A DNA stretch of 6,346 bases from Dehalococcoidia bacterium (GTDB lineage Bacteria; Chloroflexota; Dehalococcoidia; UBA2979): positions 1-6,346 of the forward strand of contig JASLOV010000163.1 of assembly GCA_030745285.1 (NCBI GenBank), in the 5' to 3' direction. This document shows positions 1-5,616 of the stretch, piece after piece. Position 1 is the stretch's first letter; every line of letters starts with the position of its first letter. Below the pieces are notes generated by a model. The model was given only the letters and a program-made list of their open reading frames with translations. It was not told where the DNA came from and did no database searches. Both the position numbers and the translations under genes were made by a program.

Positions 1-1
1 G

Positions 2-679
2 CCGCTCGGCCTCGCCGCGATCGCGGACCGGCTCGATCACGGCGATACGCTGCTCGACATCGGCGGTGGGGCAGGGCGCTATGCCGTGCCGCTTGCCCGG
101 CTGCTCCGGCACGTCACGCTCGTGGAGCCGTCGCCGACCATGGCCGCGGCGGCACGAACGGCCTTCGCTGCCGCCGGCCGCGATAACTTCACCGTCGTCG
201 AGCGCGAGTGGCCCAGCGTGCGCGTGCCGAAGGCCTCGGCGGTGCTGATCGCGAACGTGCTCAGCCCGATCGAGGACCTCGAGGGGTTTCTGCAGGCGGC
301 GCTGCGACGCGCGAGCGAGTGGCTCTTCATCATCCACGGCAACCACGACGAGGGCGGGCCGGCCACGGCCCGGGTGGTGGAGGCGTTCCACGGCGAGCCT
401 CGCGTGCCCAACCCGGGGCTGAGCGAATTGCTGCCCGCCCTGTACGAGCTGGGCATCTTCCCCGACGTGACGATGAGTTCCCGGCGCTTCACCCGCACTT
501 TCGCCGACCTGGACGAGGCGGCACGGTCGATCGCGGCGACCGCGCTCGTCGCACCAACGCCGCGGGCGCTGGCGCGCATCTGCCGGCTGTTGCGCGGGCA
601 GCTGCGACGGGCGCGAGGCGGGCGGCTCGCCGCGCCGCTGCAGGAACTGCCGGTCGGGCTGCTGATCTGGAAACTGTGA
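2..679 (+). CDS. Class I SAM-dependent methyltransferase, 5' end outside the window
   Basis: The frame is open from the first bases, so the gene begins upstream of the window; 225 codons are visible. Near the start lies a clear SAM-binding motif I, LLDIGGGAGRYAVPLA, followed about 17 residues later by the acidic post-I segment LVEPSPTM, whose Glu would contact the ribose of SAM. Further on, VLIANVLSPIEDLEGFL fits the motif IV strand and following helix, and the terminal LIWKL fits the last strand of a Rossmann-like methyltransferase fold. The acceptor substrate cannot be told from the sequence. The C-terminal half contains an Arg/Ala-rich helical stretch that may form a substrate cap. The gene ends 72 bp before the peroxiredoxin gene on the same strand. 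The GTG and ATG codons near position 81-86 are internal, because motif I lies upstream of them. The fold is well supported, the specific function is not. Confidence 0.85.
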   Translation, partial: PLGLAAIADRLDHGDTLLDIGGGAGRYAVPLARLLRHVTLVEPSPTMAAAARTAFAAAGRDNFTVVEREWPSVRVPKASAVLIANVLSPIEDLEGFLQAALRRASEWLFIIHGNHDEGGPATARVVEAFHGEPRVPNPGLSELLPALYELGIFPDVTMSSRRFTRTFADLDEAARSIAATALVAPTPRALARICRLLRGQLRRARGGRLAAPLQELPVGLLIWKL

Positions 680-751
680 TCGGGCACCGATGATCCGGAG
701 CCCGTGATCTGAAGACTGGAGCCGAGGCCGGCTCGGGAAGGGAGCGAGACG

Positions 752-1245
752 ATGCCAGTGACACTCGAAGCGGGGGATACCGCGCCGGACTTCGACCTCG
801 AGGACCAGGACGGCAAGCGCCACCGGCTGGCGGACTACTCGGGCCAGACGGTGGTGCTGTACTTCTACCCGCGGGACGAGACCCCCGGCTGCATCAAGGA
901 GGCGTGCTCTTTCCGCGACCACCACGACGACCTGCTCGAGGAAGGGGCGGTGGTGCTCGGCGTCTCGGCGGACGGTGCGGAGTCGCACCGCAAATTCCGC
1001 GACAAGCACTCGCTGCCCTTCCCGCTGCTCGTGGACGGCGAGACGGTGGTCTCGACGGCGTACGGGGTGTGGGGTGAGAAGACGCTGTACGGCCGCAAGA
1101 GCATCGGCATGACCGGTCCACCTTCGTGATCGGGCCGGACGGGGTGCTGCAGAAGGTCTGGAAGCGAGCGCGGGCCGCGGATCACGGGGAGCATGTGTTG
1201 AAGGCGCTCCGGCAGCCATTCAACGCTGCCGGAGCGCCTCGCTGA
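752..1245 (+). pseudogene. bcp: Bcp/PrxQ-type thiol peroxidase with one-base frameshift
   Basis: This family reduces hydroperoxides in the cytoplasm with thioredoxin as usual donor. ATG at 752 has an AAGGGAG ribosome binding site at 738-744. The N-terminal 121 residues match an atypical two-cysteine peroxiredoxin: APDFDLEDQDGK, VVLYFYPRDETPGC and EACSFRD, giving peroxidatic Cys47 and resolving Cys52 in the Bcp spacing. The reading frame then fails. After GMT (codons ending at 1114) the family has R-S-T-F-x-I, but here only GG remains of the Arg codon (1115-1116). The intact frame stops early at 1129, giving 125 residues. Moving one frame at 1117 restores STFVIGPDG, then VWKRARAADHGEHVLKAL, to a TGA at 1243-1245. 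The restored protein would be 164 residues, close to the usual 150-160. The missing base removes the Arg known in the family to activate the peroxidatic thiolate. Either a true recent pseudogene or a sequencing error; the sequence cannot decide. Confidence 0.85.
1202..1239. repeat. 15-bp perfect inverted repeat over the bcp 3' end
   Basis: AGGCGCTCCGGCAGC at 1202-1216 is exactly complementary to GCTGCCGGAGCGCCT at 1225-1239, with the 8-base loop CATTCAAC. The hairpin is very GC-rich. It lies inside the last codons of the bcp frame, after the usual family end (VLKAL), and so encodes the extra tail RQPFNAAGAPR. No T-tract follows on either strand, so it is not a canonical intrinsic terminator. 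It could stop or stabilise the ends of the two transcripts that converge here, or be a REP-like palindromic repeat. Symmetry is certain, function unknown. Confidence 0.8.
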
Positions 1246-1275
1246 TGTCGCGTGCTCGAGCCTGCAACGCGACAT
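1245..1275. repeat. 9-bp inverted repeat between convergent genes
   Basis: ATGTCGCGT at 1245-1253 pairs exactly with ACGCGACAT at 1267-1275 across a 13-base loop that itself contains the palindrome GCTCGAGC. It follows the larger hairpin by 5 bases and sits between the convergent bcp and zinc-ribbon genes. No T-run follows. It may contribute to bidirectional termination. The rest of the intergenic stretch up to 1369 shows nothing I can call. Confidence 0.5.
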
Positions 1276-1369
1276 AAGTGGGCTAATTGATGTTCGGTCG
1301 CCGTGTTGGGTAGCTAAAGGGCCATCCAGCAATCGGCGTGCCTTTGCGTGATCGGGACCGGCGCGGCGG

Positions 1370-1588
1370 CTAGGCCGCGACACGCTCCAGCTGTTCGAAG
1401 ACGACGCGGCCGCCGCAGCGCGAGCACTCTAGGCCGTCTTCGCCGGCGATCGGTTGCTGGGGCAGGGTGCCGAACTCCGGACGGAGCAGGTGGAAGTCCT
1501 TGCGACCGTGCTCGTTCGGGTGGGACTCGAAGTCGCCGAGGTAGCGCGAGCAATTGAAGCAGCGCAGTTCGCCCTTGATCGTGGTCAT
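1370..1588 (-). CDS. Small zinc-ribbon protein with two CxxC pairs
   Basis: This 72-residue protein has Cys10 and Cys13 in RCFNCSRYLGDFE and Cys55 and Cys58 in LECSRCGGRVVFE, a treble-clef or zinc-ribbon pattern with a 41-residue spacer. It should bind one zinc ion, or another thiophilic metal. No membrane segment or signal peptide is present. The start is well supported: a strong ribosome binding site (GGAGGAG on the minus strand, 1594-1600) lies 5 bases before the ATG at 1588-1586. Codon third positions are GC-rich like the conserved neighbours. Just upstream are two palindromes resembling operators of the CsoR/CstR family, so expression may respond to copper, another metal or reactive sulfur species. 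The gene is alone on its strand and converges with bcp. I do not recognise a named family; roles in nucleic-acid or metal binding are both possible. Confidence 0.72.
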   Translation of the reverse strand: MTTIKGELRCFNCSRYLGDFESHPNEHGRKDFHLLRPEFGTLPQQPIAGEDGLECSRCGGRVVFEQLERVAA

Positions 1589-1608
1589 GATCGCTCCTCC
1601 GCAATGAG

Positions 1609-1659
1609 AGTATATACCCGGTGGGGTATTGACCTATACCCCCACCGGGTATGTGTCAA
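1609..1659 (-). promoter_or_regulatory. Candidate promoter region of the zinc-ribbon gene
   Basis: On the minus strand a perfect TTGACA lies at 1659-1654. The best -10 match for it, TATAGG at 1638-1633, is spaced only 15 bp. A better -10 hexamer, TATACT, occurs at 1614-1609 but has no good -35 at the usual distance. Transcription from the latter would start only about 14 bases before the ATG, just enough to include the ribosome binding site. On the plus strand TTGACC at 1629-1634 could face the other way, but no intact gene follows on that side. The promoter assignment is tentative. Confidence 0.35.
1614..1652. promoter_or_regulatory. Paired CsoR/CstR-like operators
   Basis: Site A is ATACCC-GGTG-GGGTAT at 1614-1629. 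Site B is ATACCC-CCACC-GGGTAT at 1636-1652. Each is a palindrome with identical 6-base half sites. Site B, read on the other strand, equals site A plus one G. The sites start 22 bp apart, about two helical turns, so two repressor tetramers could bind the same DNA face. ATACCC/GGGTAT half sites around a G/C-rich centre are typical of the CsoR/RcnR/CstR class of copper-, nickel- or persulfide-responsive repressors. Site B fills the gap after the TTGACA element and site A overlaps the TATACT hexamer, positions suited to repression. The regulator gene is not in this window. Confidence 0.6.
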
Positions 1660-1678
1660 CTCGTTCGGGGATGCGCGC

Positions 1679-1909
1679 TTACGCGTTCGTGACGGTGCGG
1701 GAGTCGACGGCGGCCGCGCTATTCACGGAGGCGGGGATGCCGGCGGCCTCTTCGCCGCTCGGTCCCTGCATCACCGCCCAGGTCGGGCAGAGGAACTCGA
1801 TGGTCTCGTCGGCCGTGATCAGGTAGTCGGTGGTGTCGCCGGTGTAGGCGTTCTGCTCGGCCTCCAGCGGCGTCGTGATCGTGACGACGGTGTCCGAGGT
1901 GCGAACCAC
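1679..1909 (-). pseudogene. 3' part of an unrecognised minus-strand gene
   Basis: Minus-strand codons from about 1909 to the TAA at 1681-1679 encode a credible protein segment, including DTTDYLITADETIEF, then LCPTWAVMQG and an Ala/Ser/Val-rich tail ending TVTNA. Its third positions are almost all G or C. The frame stays open upstream to an ATG at 2011, but that upstream part reads as low-complexity Arg/Thr/Ser/Pro and is opposite the coiled-coil ORF, so I regard it as shadow. A GTG at 1909 could start a 76-residue protein, but no ribosome binding site precedes it. The simplest view is a gene that lost its 5' part when the plus-strand sequence joined it. The two frames share wobble positions, so base composition alone cannot place the junction within 1875-2011. 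I do not recognise the family. Confidence 0.4.
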
Positions 1910-2303
1910 CGGCGGCGTCGACGACGGCGTCGAGCGGGTGCGCGACCTCGTCGGGGCGGGCGGCCCGTCGGACGCCGAACTGGCGCGGTCTGAATTGCAG
2001 GGCGTGCGCATCGACGTGCTGCGCCTGGAGACCGAGCTGCGGCAGGCGCGAGCGCGAATCGACCAGCTCGAGGACTCCTTTCTCGTCTACGACGCGACCG
2101 GCCTCCCCATGACCGCCGCCGACGTCTACGAGTACGCCGAAGCGCTCCAGCTCGGCATCGCCGCCCTCACCACCGGGCGCACTGTGACGTTCGACGACGC
2201 CGAAACGGTCAGCGACTGCGTCAGGGCCCTCGTCAGCGAAGCGGCGCTCGGCACCACCGACTGCCTGCGGGACATTGTTGTGCTGCTTGGAGATGGGGGT
2301 TGA
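1875..2303 (+). CDS. Coiled-coil hypothetical protein, possibly truncated
   Basis: The 142-codon frame has the look of a real protein. Residues about 32-70 (DAELARSELQGVR and VLRLETELRQARARIDQLED) form a heptad-rich coiled coil. A compact helical region follows (MTAADVYEYAEALQLGIAAL, residues 79-98), then TVTFDDAETVSDCVRALVSEAA. Third positions are strongly GC-biased to about 2270; the last codons (ATT GTT GTG CTG CTT GGA GAT) are not, so the native C-terminus may have been replaced. The 5' end is unclear: alternatives are GTG codons at 1881, 1890 and 1899, none with a convincing ribosome binding site, and the first codons overlap the minus-strand fragment. The frame is closed by a TAG at 1845-1847. 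No catalytic motif is visible; an oligomerising or structural accessory protein is possible. It lies tail to tail with the P-loop fragment. Confidence 0.5.
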   Translation: MIVTTVSEVRTTGGVDDGVERVRDLVGAGGPSDAELARSELQGVRIDVLRLETELRQARARIDQLEDSFLVYDATGLPMTAADVYEYAEALQLGIAALTTGRTVTFDDAETVSDCVRALVSEAALGTTDCLRDIVVLLGDGG

Positions 2304-2399
2304 GTTGGACAGGAGGGTGGTCTTGCCGGCCCCGGTCTTGCCGACGACGAGCATGCGCTGGGCGTCCTCGTCGGTTGCGCGGAAATTGACGCCGGTCAT
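2304..2399 (-). pseudogene. N-terminal fragment of a P-loop ATPase (Walker A only)
   Basis: From ATG 2399-2397 the minus strand reads MTGVNFRATDEDAQRM, then LVVGKTGAGKTTLLSN. GKTGAGKT is a perfect Walker A box, with the nucleotide-binding Lys at residue 26. The surrounding pattern, a strand ending in VVGKTGAGKTTLL after a short N-terminal segment, is seen in HerA/FtsK/VirD4-like DNA-pumping or secretion ATPases, though other P-loop families are possible. After LLSN the frame continues (STPISKQHNNVP) but soon becomes the shadow of the plus-strand coiled-coil ORF. There is no Walker B, sensor or arginine finger. The ATPase gene is therefore cut somewhere between about 2265 and 2305. An in-frame TAG lies 18 bases before the ATG, so the start is here or also lost. 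It cannot be a functional ATPase as it stands. Confidence 0.6.
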
Positions 2400-2428
2400 G
2401 CTGCTAGACTCTCGCTAGGGGTGAAGTA

Positions 2429-2689
2429 GTGAGCGATTTGAACGTCATTGAGCAGGGCGACGGCGCCTATTAGGTGCCTGAGACAAAGGGCGATAAACCC
2501 GAAAAGGGCGCGAGGAGCAATGGCTTCTTGTTGAACCCGATCTACAACGGAAAGAAGCAGGAGCTCAAAGTGTCGCAGACGGACTTCGTCTGGGATGGCG
2601 AGCGGTGGAGCCCGGTCAACAACGAGTATCTCGGAGCTGAGCTCGGGCGTCTCTCGGGCGACCTCACCGACCTGTGGCAACCGCGCTAG
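2429..2689 (+). pseudogene. Small hypothetical gene split by an in-frame TAG
   Basis: A good ribosome binding site, AGGGG at 2417-2421, lies 7 bases before a GTG at 2429. Translation from there gives MSDLNVIEQGDGAY and meets TAG at 2471-2473. The same frame continues without a gap, first with GTG at 2474, for 71 residues: VPETKGDKPEKGARSNG, FLLNPIYNGKKQELKVSQ, FVWDGERWSPVNNEYLG and a helical end, stopping at 2687-2689. The GTG at 2474 has no ribosome binding site of its own, so the natural product was probably one 86-residue protein and the TAG a nonsense change. Alternatives are amber readthrough, or translational coupling with restart at the GTG directly after the stop. The protein is basic at the N-terminus and Trp/Tyr-rich in the middle; I recognise no family. 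Base composition is less GC-rich than the flanking conserved genes, suggesting acquisition. Confidence 0.55.
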
Positions 2690-2698
2690 GCCTCCGCG

Positions 2699-3328
2699 GT
2701 GAACCCCGGCGCATGGCGGATCTGGCTCCCGGCGACGGTCGCTGCAGTCGCAGCCGCAGGGGCCGTTGGCGTAGCCGGATGGGCCGCGTTCGGGTGGCCG
2801 ATCGCCCCGCTCGACTCCTGGCTGTCCGAAGACGACCGGAGGGCGGCTGCGCCAGTGATGGTTGAGGCGCTCGGCGTTGTCGCGACGGTCTCGGCGGTCC
2901 TCGTTGGTGTCGGAGAATTGCGTCACGCTTTGCCCCCGCAGCGACTCAGCTTCTTCTCGGAGACGGTGGGCGGAGGCGGGAGTATGGTCGTCTTCTTGGG
3001 AGCGAAGAACATCGGCGCACACATGAGCAGCTGGTACGTGCACTCGGATTTCCGAGCAGACCCGCCGCAGGGCTTCAAGCCCATCAACGGGCGCGCCGTG
3101 CATGCGATGCCCTTCCATGGTCCGCTTCACCCTGAGGAGATTCAGCCCCGTATCACGCGGTTCACTGTGCCAGCCGAGCAATTCGACCAGGTGAGGCGCA
3201 GGCACCATCTCGTTAGATGGTCCGGCGACCGGTCGAGCGGCTCGGTACGCGTCCCGCTCACGCCACGGCGATCGTGGCGGCACTCCGTCGTGGGGGCTGT
3301 GCGGCGCGGCCTCCGTCGAACTGGCTAG
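2699..3328 (+). CDS. Hypothetical membrane protein with two N-terminal helices
   Basis: The 209-residue protein begins with two hydrophobic segments, about residues 7-31 (WLPATVAAVAAAGAVGVAGW) and 52-72 (VMVEALGVVATVSAVLVGVG), separated by a short acidic loop. A soluble domain of about 135 residues follows, containing VVFLGAKNIGAHMSSWYV and HHLVRWSGDRSSGSVRV; the C-terminus is strongly basic (RRSWRHSVVGAVRRGLRRTG). With an even number of helices, both ends should lie on the same side, and the basic tail suggests the cytoplasm. The soluble part looks beta-rich, but I recognise no catalytic motif or family. The start is GTG at 2699, 9 bases after the stop of the preceding small gene, so the two were probably one transcription unit. 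No strong ribosome binding site precedes it, which fits translational coupling. It appears intact and unrelated to the conserved genes on either side. Confidence 0.55.
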   Translation: MNPGAWRIWLPATVAAVAAAGAVGVAGWAAFGWPIAPLDSWLSEDDRRAAAPVMVEALGVVATVSAVLVGVGELRHALPPQRLSFFSETVGGGGSMVVFLGAKNIGAHMSSWYVHSDFRADPPQGFKPINGRAVHAMPFHGPLHPEEIQPRITRFTVPAEQFDQVRRRHHLVRWSGDRSSGSVRVPLTPRRSWRHSVVGAVRRGLRRTG

Positions 3329-3459
3329 GCTCCGCCAGACCGACGGCCTCGGCGCCGCACCTCATACGACCGGCCAAGGTTGCGCGCGTTGTTCGGGTCG
3401 CTGTCGAGGCGCTTGAGCAAGTCGTCGGCGAGGGCGCGGAGTGCGGAGCGGGGCGGCGG
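3325..3459 (-). pseudogene. 3' fragment of an unrecognised minus-strand gene
   Basis: Minus-strand codons ending with TAG at 3327-3325 read ALADDLLKRLDSDPNNARN, then LGRSYEVRRRGRRSGGA, with G or C in nearly all third positions. This looks like the C-terminal end of a real protein with a basic tail. Upstream the frame stays open only to a stop near 3522 and offers no ATG or GTG start, so the 5' part is missing. The stop overlaps the end of the membrane-protein gene by 3 bases, tail to tail. The signal is short and the family unknown, so this is a tentative call. Confidence 0.3.
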
Positions 3460-3717
3460 TGAGCCCCTAACCGTCCACGCGGACCTCCTGCTCCTGGGCT
3501 TCGCACTATTCGTGTTATGTCGTCACCAACAAAGCCTGACGAGGAGTCTGGCGAGATTGGGCTTGCCTTTGCTTGAATGGCCGTGCCGGGCCGCCTCGGG
3601 CGCGCGTGTCCCCGGATACAGGGCAAGGCGGGGCCGATGGTAGACTGTGGGCCCGTAGCTTCCGTGCATCTCACCCGCAGTCGGAGCGACTGACCGGCGA
3701 TCGCCAGGGAGACCGCG
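3460..3717. other. Gene-free leader of the S41 protease gene
   Basis: No convincing gene lies here. A 19-codon ATG frame at 3517-3576 (MSSPTKPDEESGEIGLAFA) lacks a ribosome binding site. TAGACT at 3641-3646 resembles a -10 element but no -35 match stands at the right distance. A small hairpin, AGTCG-GAG-CGACT, occupies 3679-3691. The leader ends with AGGGAG at 3706-3711, the ribosome binding site of the protease gene. The left boundary of the ancestral DNA that carries the protease probably lies in this stretch. Confidence 0.5.
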
Positions 3718-4965
3718 ATGGGTTCGAATACTGTTCGCAACGTGCTGCTGGCCGTACTCCTCGGCCTGGTGGCCGTGCTCTTCGTCGCCGTCGGCTTCCT
3801 CGGTCGCATCATCACCGAGGGCGACGCCGACGTCGTGGCCCCCCCGGTGGCGGCGGTCCAGACCGAGGTCGAGACCACGATCGACTACCAGTTGATCGCG
3901 GAAATCCTCGCCATCCTCAACGAGGACTTCGTCGAGCAGGACCGCGTCGACTACGAATTCCTCTTCGAAGGCGCCATCCAGGGCGTCTTCGATGCGCTGG
4001 GCGACCCCCACTCCACATACATCGATCCGAACACATGGGCTATTTCGCGCGGCGACTTCTCCGGCACGTTCCAGGGCATCGGAGCCAACGTCTCGCAGCA
4101 GGGCGACTTCGTCGTGATCGTGCGCGCCCTGCCGAACACGCCGGCGGAGCGGGCCGGCATCCAGGCCGGTGACCAGATCCTGGAGGTCGACGGCGAGTCG
4201 GCCGAGGGGTGGTCGCTGGACAAGGCGGTGCTGCGCATCCGCGGCCAGCGCGGCTCGTCCGTCGAGTTGCTGGTGCGGCACACGGACGGTACGGAAGAGC
4301 GCATTGTGATCGTGCGCGACGAGATATTCGTCGCCTCCGTCACCGTCGACCCGCCCGGCGGCGTGCTGCGGGACGCCGAGGGCATCGACGTGACCGAGTT
4401 CGGCTACATCGCGATTCGCTCGTTCACGCAGCTGACGCCGCAGGAGCTCCAGGAGGCGCTGTCAGATGCCGTCAGCCGCGGCGTGAAGGGGCTGATTCTC
4501 GATGTCCGCTCCAACTCCGGAGGGCTGCTGATCGAGACGGCGCAGGTCGCTGACATGTTCCTGGACGGCGGCCTGATCCTCACGCAGGTCAACCGCGCCG
4601 GGCGCGAGGACACCATCGAGGCGCGGCCCGGCACGTTGACCGACCTGCCACTGGTGATCGTGCAGGACGAGTTCTCCGCCTCCGGCGCGGAACTGCTGGC
4701 CGCGGCGCTGCAGGAGAACGGCCGCGCCAAGGTCGTCGGCACCCGCTCGTTCGGCAAGGGCACGGTCAACCACGCGCGGGAGCTGAGCAACGGCGGCGCC
4801 GTCTACGTCTCGATCGCTCGCTGGCTGACGCCGGCCCGCAACCAGATCGAAGGACTGGGCGTCACCCCAGACGTGGAGATCGTGATCACGCCGGAGGACA
4901 TCGAGGAACGCCGCGACGTCGCGCTCTTCCGCGCGATCGACCTGCTGCGGGGCGAGGCGAGCTAG
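3718..4965 (+). CDS. ctpA: S41 family carboxyl-terminal processing protease
   Basis: The 415-residue product is a membrane-anchored tail-specific serine protease acting outside the cytoplasmic membrane. ATG 3718 has AGGGAG 6 bases upstream. Residues about 7-29 form one hydrophobic anchor without a signal peptidase Cys. The cap region contains LGDPHSTYIDP (94-104), the usual lead-in of CtpA proteins. A PDZ domain spans about 115-200 (FQGIGANVS, then PAERAGIQAGDQILEVDG), which binds substrate C-termini. The protease core has LILDVRSNSGGLL (259-271), DEFSASGAEL with catalytic Ser322, and GTRSFGKGTVN with catalytic Lys347; the 25-residue Ser-Lys spacing equals that of E. coli Prc. The strand YVSIARWLTP (363-372) and GVTPDVEI (381-388) complete the fold. 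Length is typical. The gene precedes smpB by 120 bp and may share its transcript. No defects seen. The ctpA name is by family; the true substrate is unknown. Confidence 0.95.
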   Translation: MGSNTVRNVLLAVLLGLVAVLFVAVGFLGRIITEGDADVVAPPVAAVQTEVETTIDYQLIAEILAILNEDFVEQDRVDYEFLFEGAIQGVFDALGDPHSTYIDPNTWAISRGDFSGTFQGIGANVSQQGDFVVIVRALPNTPAERAGIQAGDQILEVDGESAEGWSLDKAVLRIRGQRGSSVELLVRHTDGTEERIVIVRDEIFVASVTVDPPGGVLRDAEGIDVTEFGYIAIRSFTQLTPQELQEALSDAVSRGVKGLILDVRSNSGGLLIETAQVADMFLDGGLILTQVNRAGREDTIEARPGTLTDLPLVIVQDEFSASGAELLAAALQENGRAKVVGTRSFGKGTVNHARELSNGGAVYVSIARWLTPARNQIEGLGVTPDVEIVITPEDIEERRDVALFRAIDLLRGEAS

Positions 4966-5085
4966 GGCGGGCCGCCGGGAGAGCGGCAGCAGGCACGCGC
5001 CGGGACGGCCCATCGTGCACCGCCCTCCCCTGCCGTTATTCTCCTGCCGTCCCTCCCCTCGTAGTCGCAGCCGCCGGAGACGTTC

Positions 5086-5571
5086 GTGCCCGCATCGAAG
5101 TCCAACGGACCGAAGTCACGCGGACTGACGGTCGCCGTCAACCGACGCGCCCGCTACGACTACGAGCTGCACGACCGCTACGACGCCGGCATCGAACTGG
5201 TCGGCACCGAGATCAAGTCGATCCGTGACCGCAACATTAGCATCGCCGAGGGCTACGCCCGATTCGTGAACGGCGAACTATGGCTGTACAATGTTCATAT
5301 CGCGATCTACGCGCCGGCGCGGGAAAACCACGACCCGAGACGGCCCCGCAGACTGCTGTTGCACCGTCGTGAACTCGACCGGCTGCAGCGGGAGATGGGG
5401 CTGAAGCCTCGGACCACGGTCGTCCCGCTGCGGATGTACCTTTACAACGGACTGGCAAAAGTCGAGATCGCGCTGGCGACGGGCCGGCGGTCGTATGACC
5501 GCAGGCAGGCCATCGCTGAGCGTGACGCCAATCGTGCGATCCAGCGCGGCATGCGCCGGGACCAGCGATAG
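5086..5571 (+). CDS. smpB: SsrA-binding protein SmpB
   Basis: SmpB binds the tRNA-like part of tmRNA and places it in the A site of stalled ribosomes. The 161-residue product shows the family signatures in order: VAVNRRARYDYEL (16-28), GIELVGTEIKSIRDRNIS (35-52), EGYARFVNGELWLYNVHI (55-72), HDPRRPRRLLLHRREL (82-97, the RNA-binding face) and the basic tail LATGRRSYDRRQAIAERD (130-147), which occupies the mRNA channel in known structures. The start is GTG 5086 with GGAG at 5076-5079, 6 bases upstream; the first dozen residues are a poorly conserved basic extension, as is common. The ssrA gene follows by 45 bases on the same strand, a linkage found in many bacteria. The 120-bp gap after the protease gene shows no clear terminator or promoter, so cotranscription is possible. 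Family assignment is certain. Confidence 0.97.
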   Translation: MPASKSNGPKSRGLTVAVNRRARYDYELHDRYDAGIELVGTEIKSIRDRNISIAEGYARFVNGELWLYNVHIAIYAPARENHDPRRPRRLLLHRRELDRLQREMGLKPRTTVVPLRMYLYNGLAKVEIALATGRRSYDRRQAIAERDANRAIQRGMRRDQR

Positions 5572-5616
5572 GCCGCGCGTGCGGGCTCGACCCGTGCTGT
5601 TCCGTTGATCGCTCGT

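Noticed and set aside
79..816. Long minus-strand open frame of 245 codons
   Set aside because: It lies antisense to the methyltransferase and the bcp start, is Ser/Arg/Ala-rich and has no motif; long antisense frames are common in high-GC genes.
1719..2303. Continuation of the P-loop frame on the minus strand to 1719
   Set aside because: After about residue 40 it becomes Gly/Val/Arg/Asp-rich shadow of the coiled-coil ORF and of the 1679-1909 fragment, with no Walker B.
1875..2305. Invertible segment separating two halves of one minus-strand gene
   Set aside because: The arrangement suggested it, but I found no inverted repeats at the two junctions and no invertase.
2396..3283. Minus-strand open frame of 295 codons
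   Set aside because: Antisense to the small gene and the membrane protein; Arg/Pro/Cys-rich composition without recognisable domains.
3517..3576. 19-codon plus-strand ORF MSSPTKPDEESGEIGLAFA
   Set aside because: No ribosome binding site and too short to support by composition.
3523..4281. Minus-strand frames opposite the S41 protease gene
   Set aside because: The plus strand encodes an unambiguous protease with anchor, PDZ and Ser-Lys dyad, so these are shadows.
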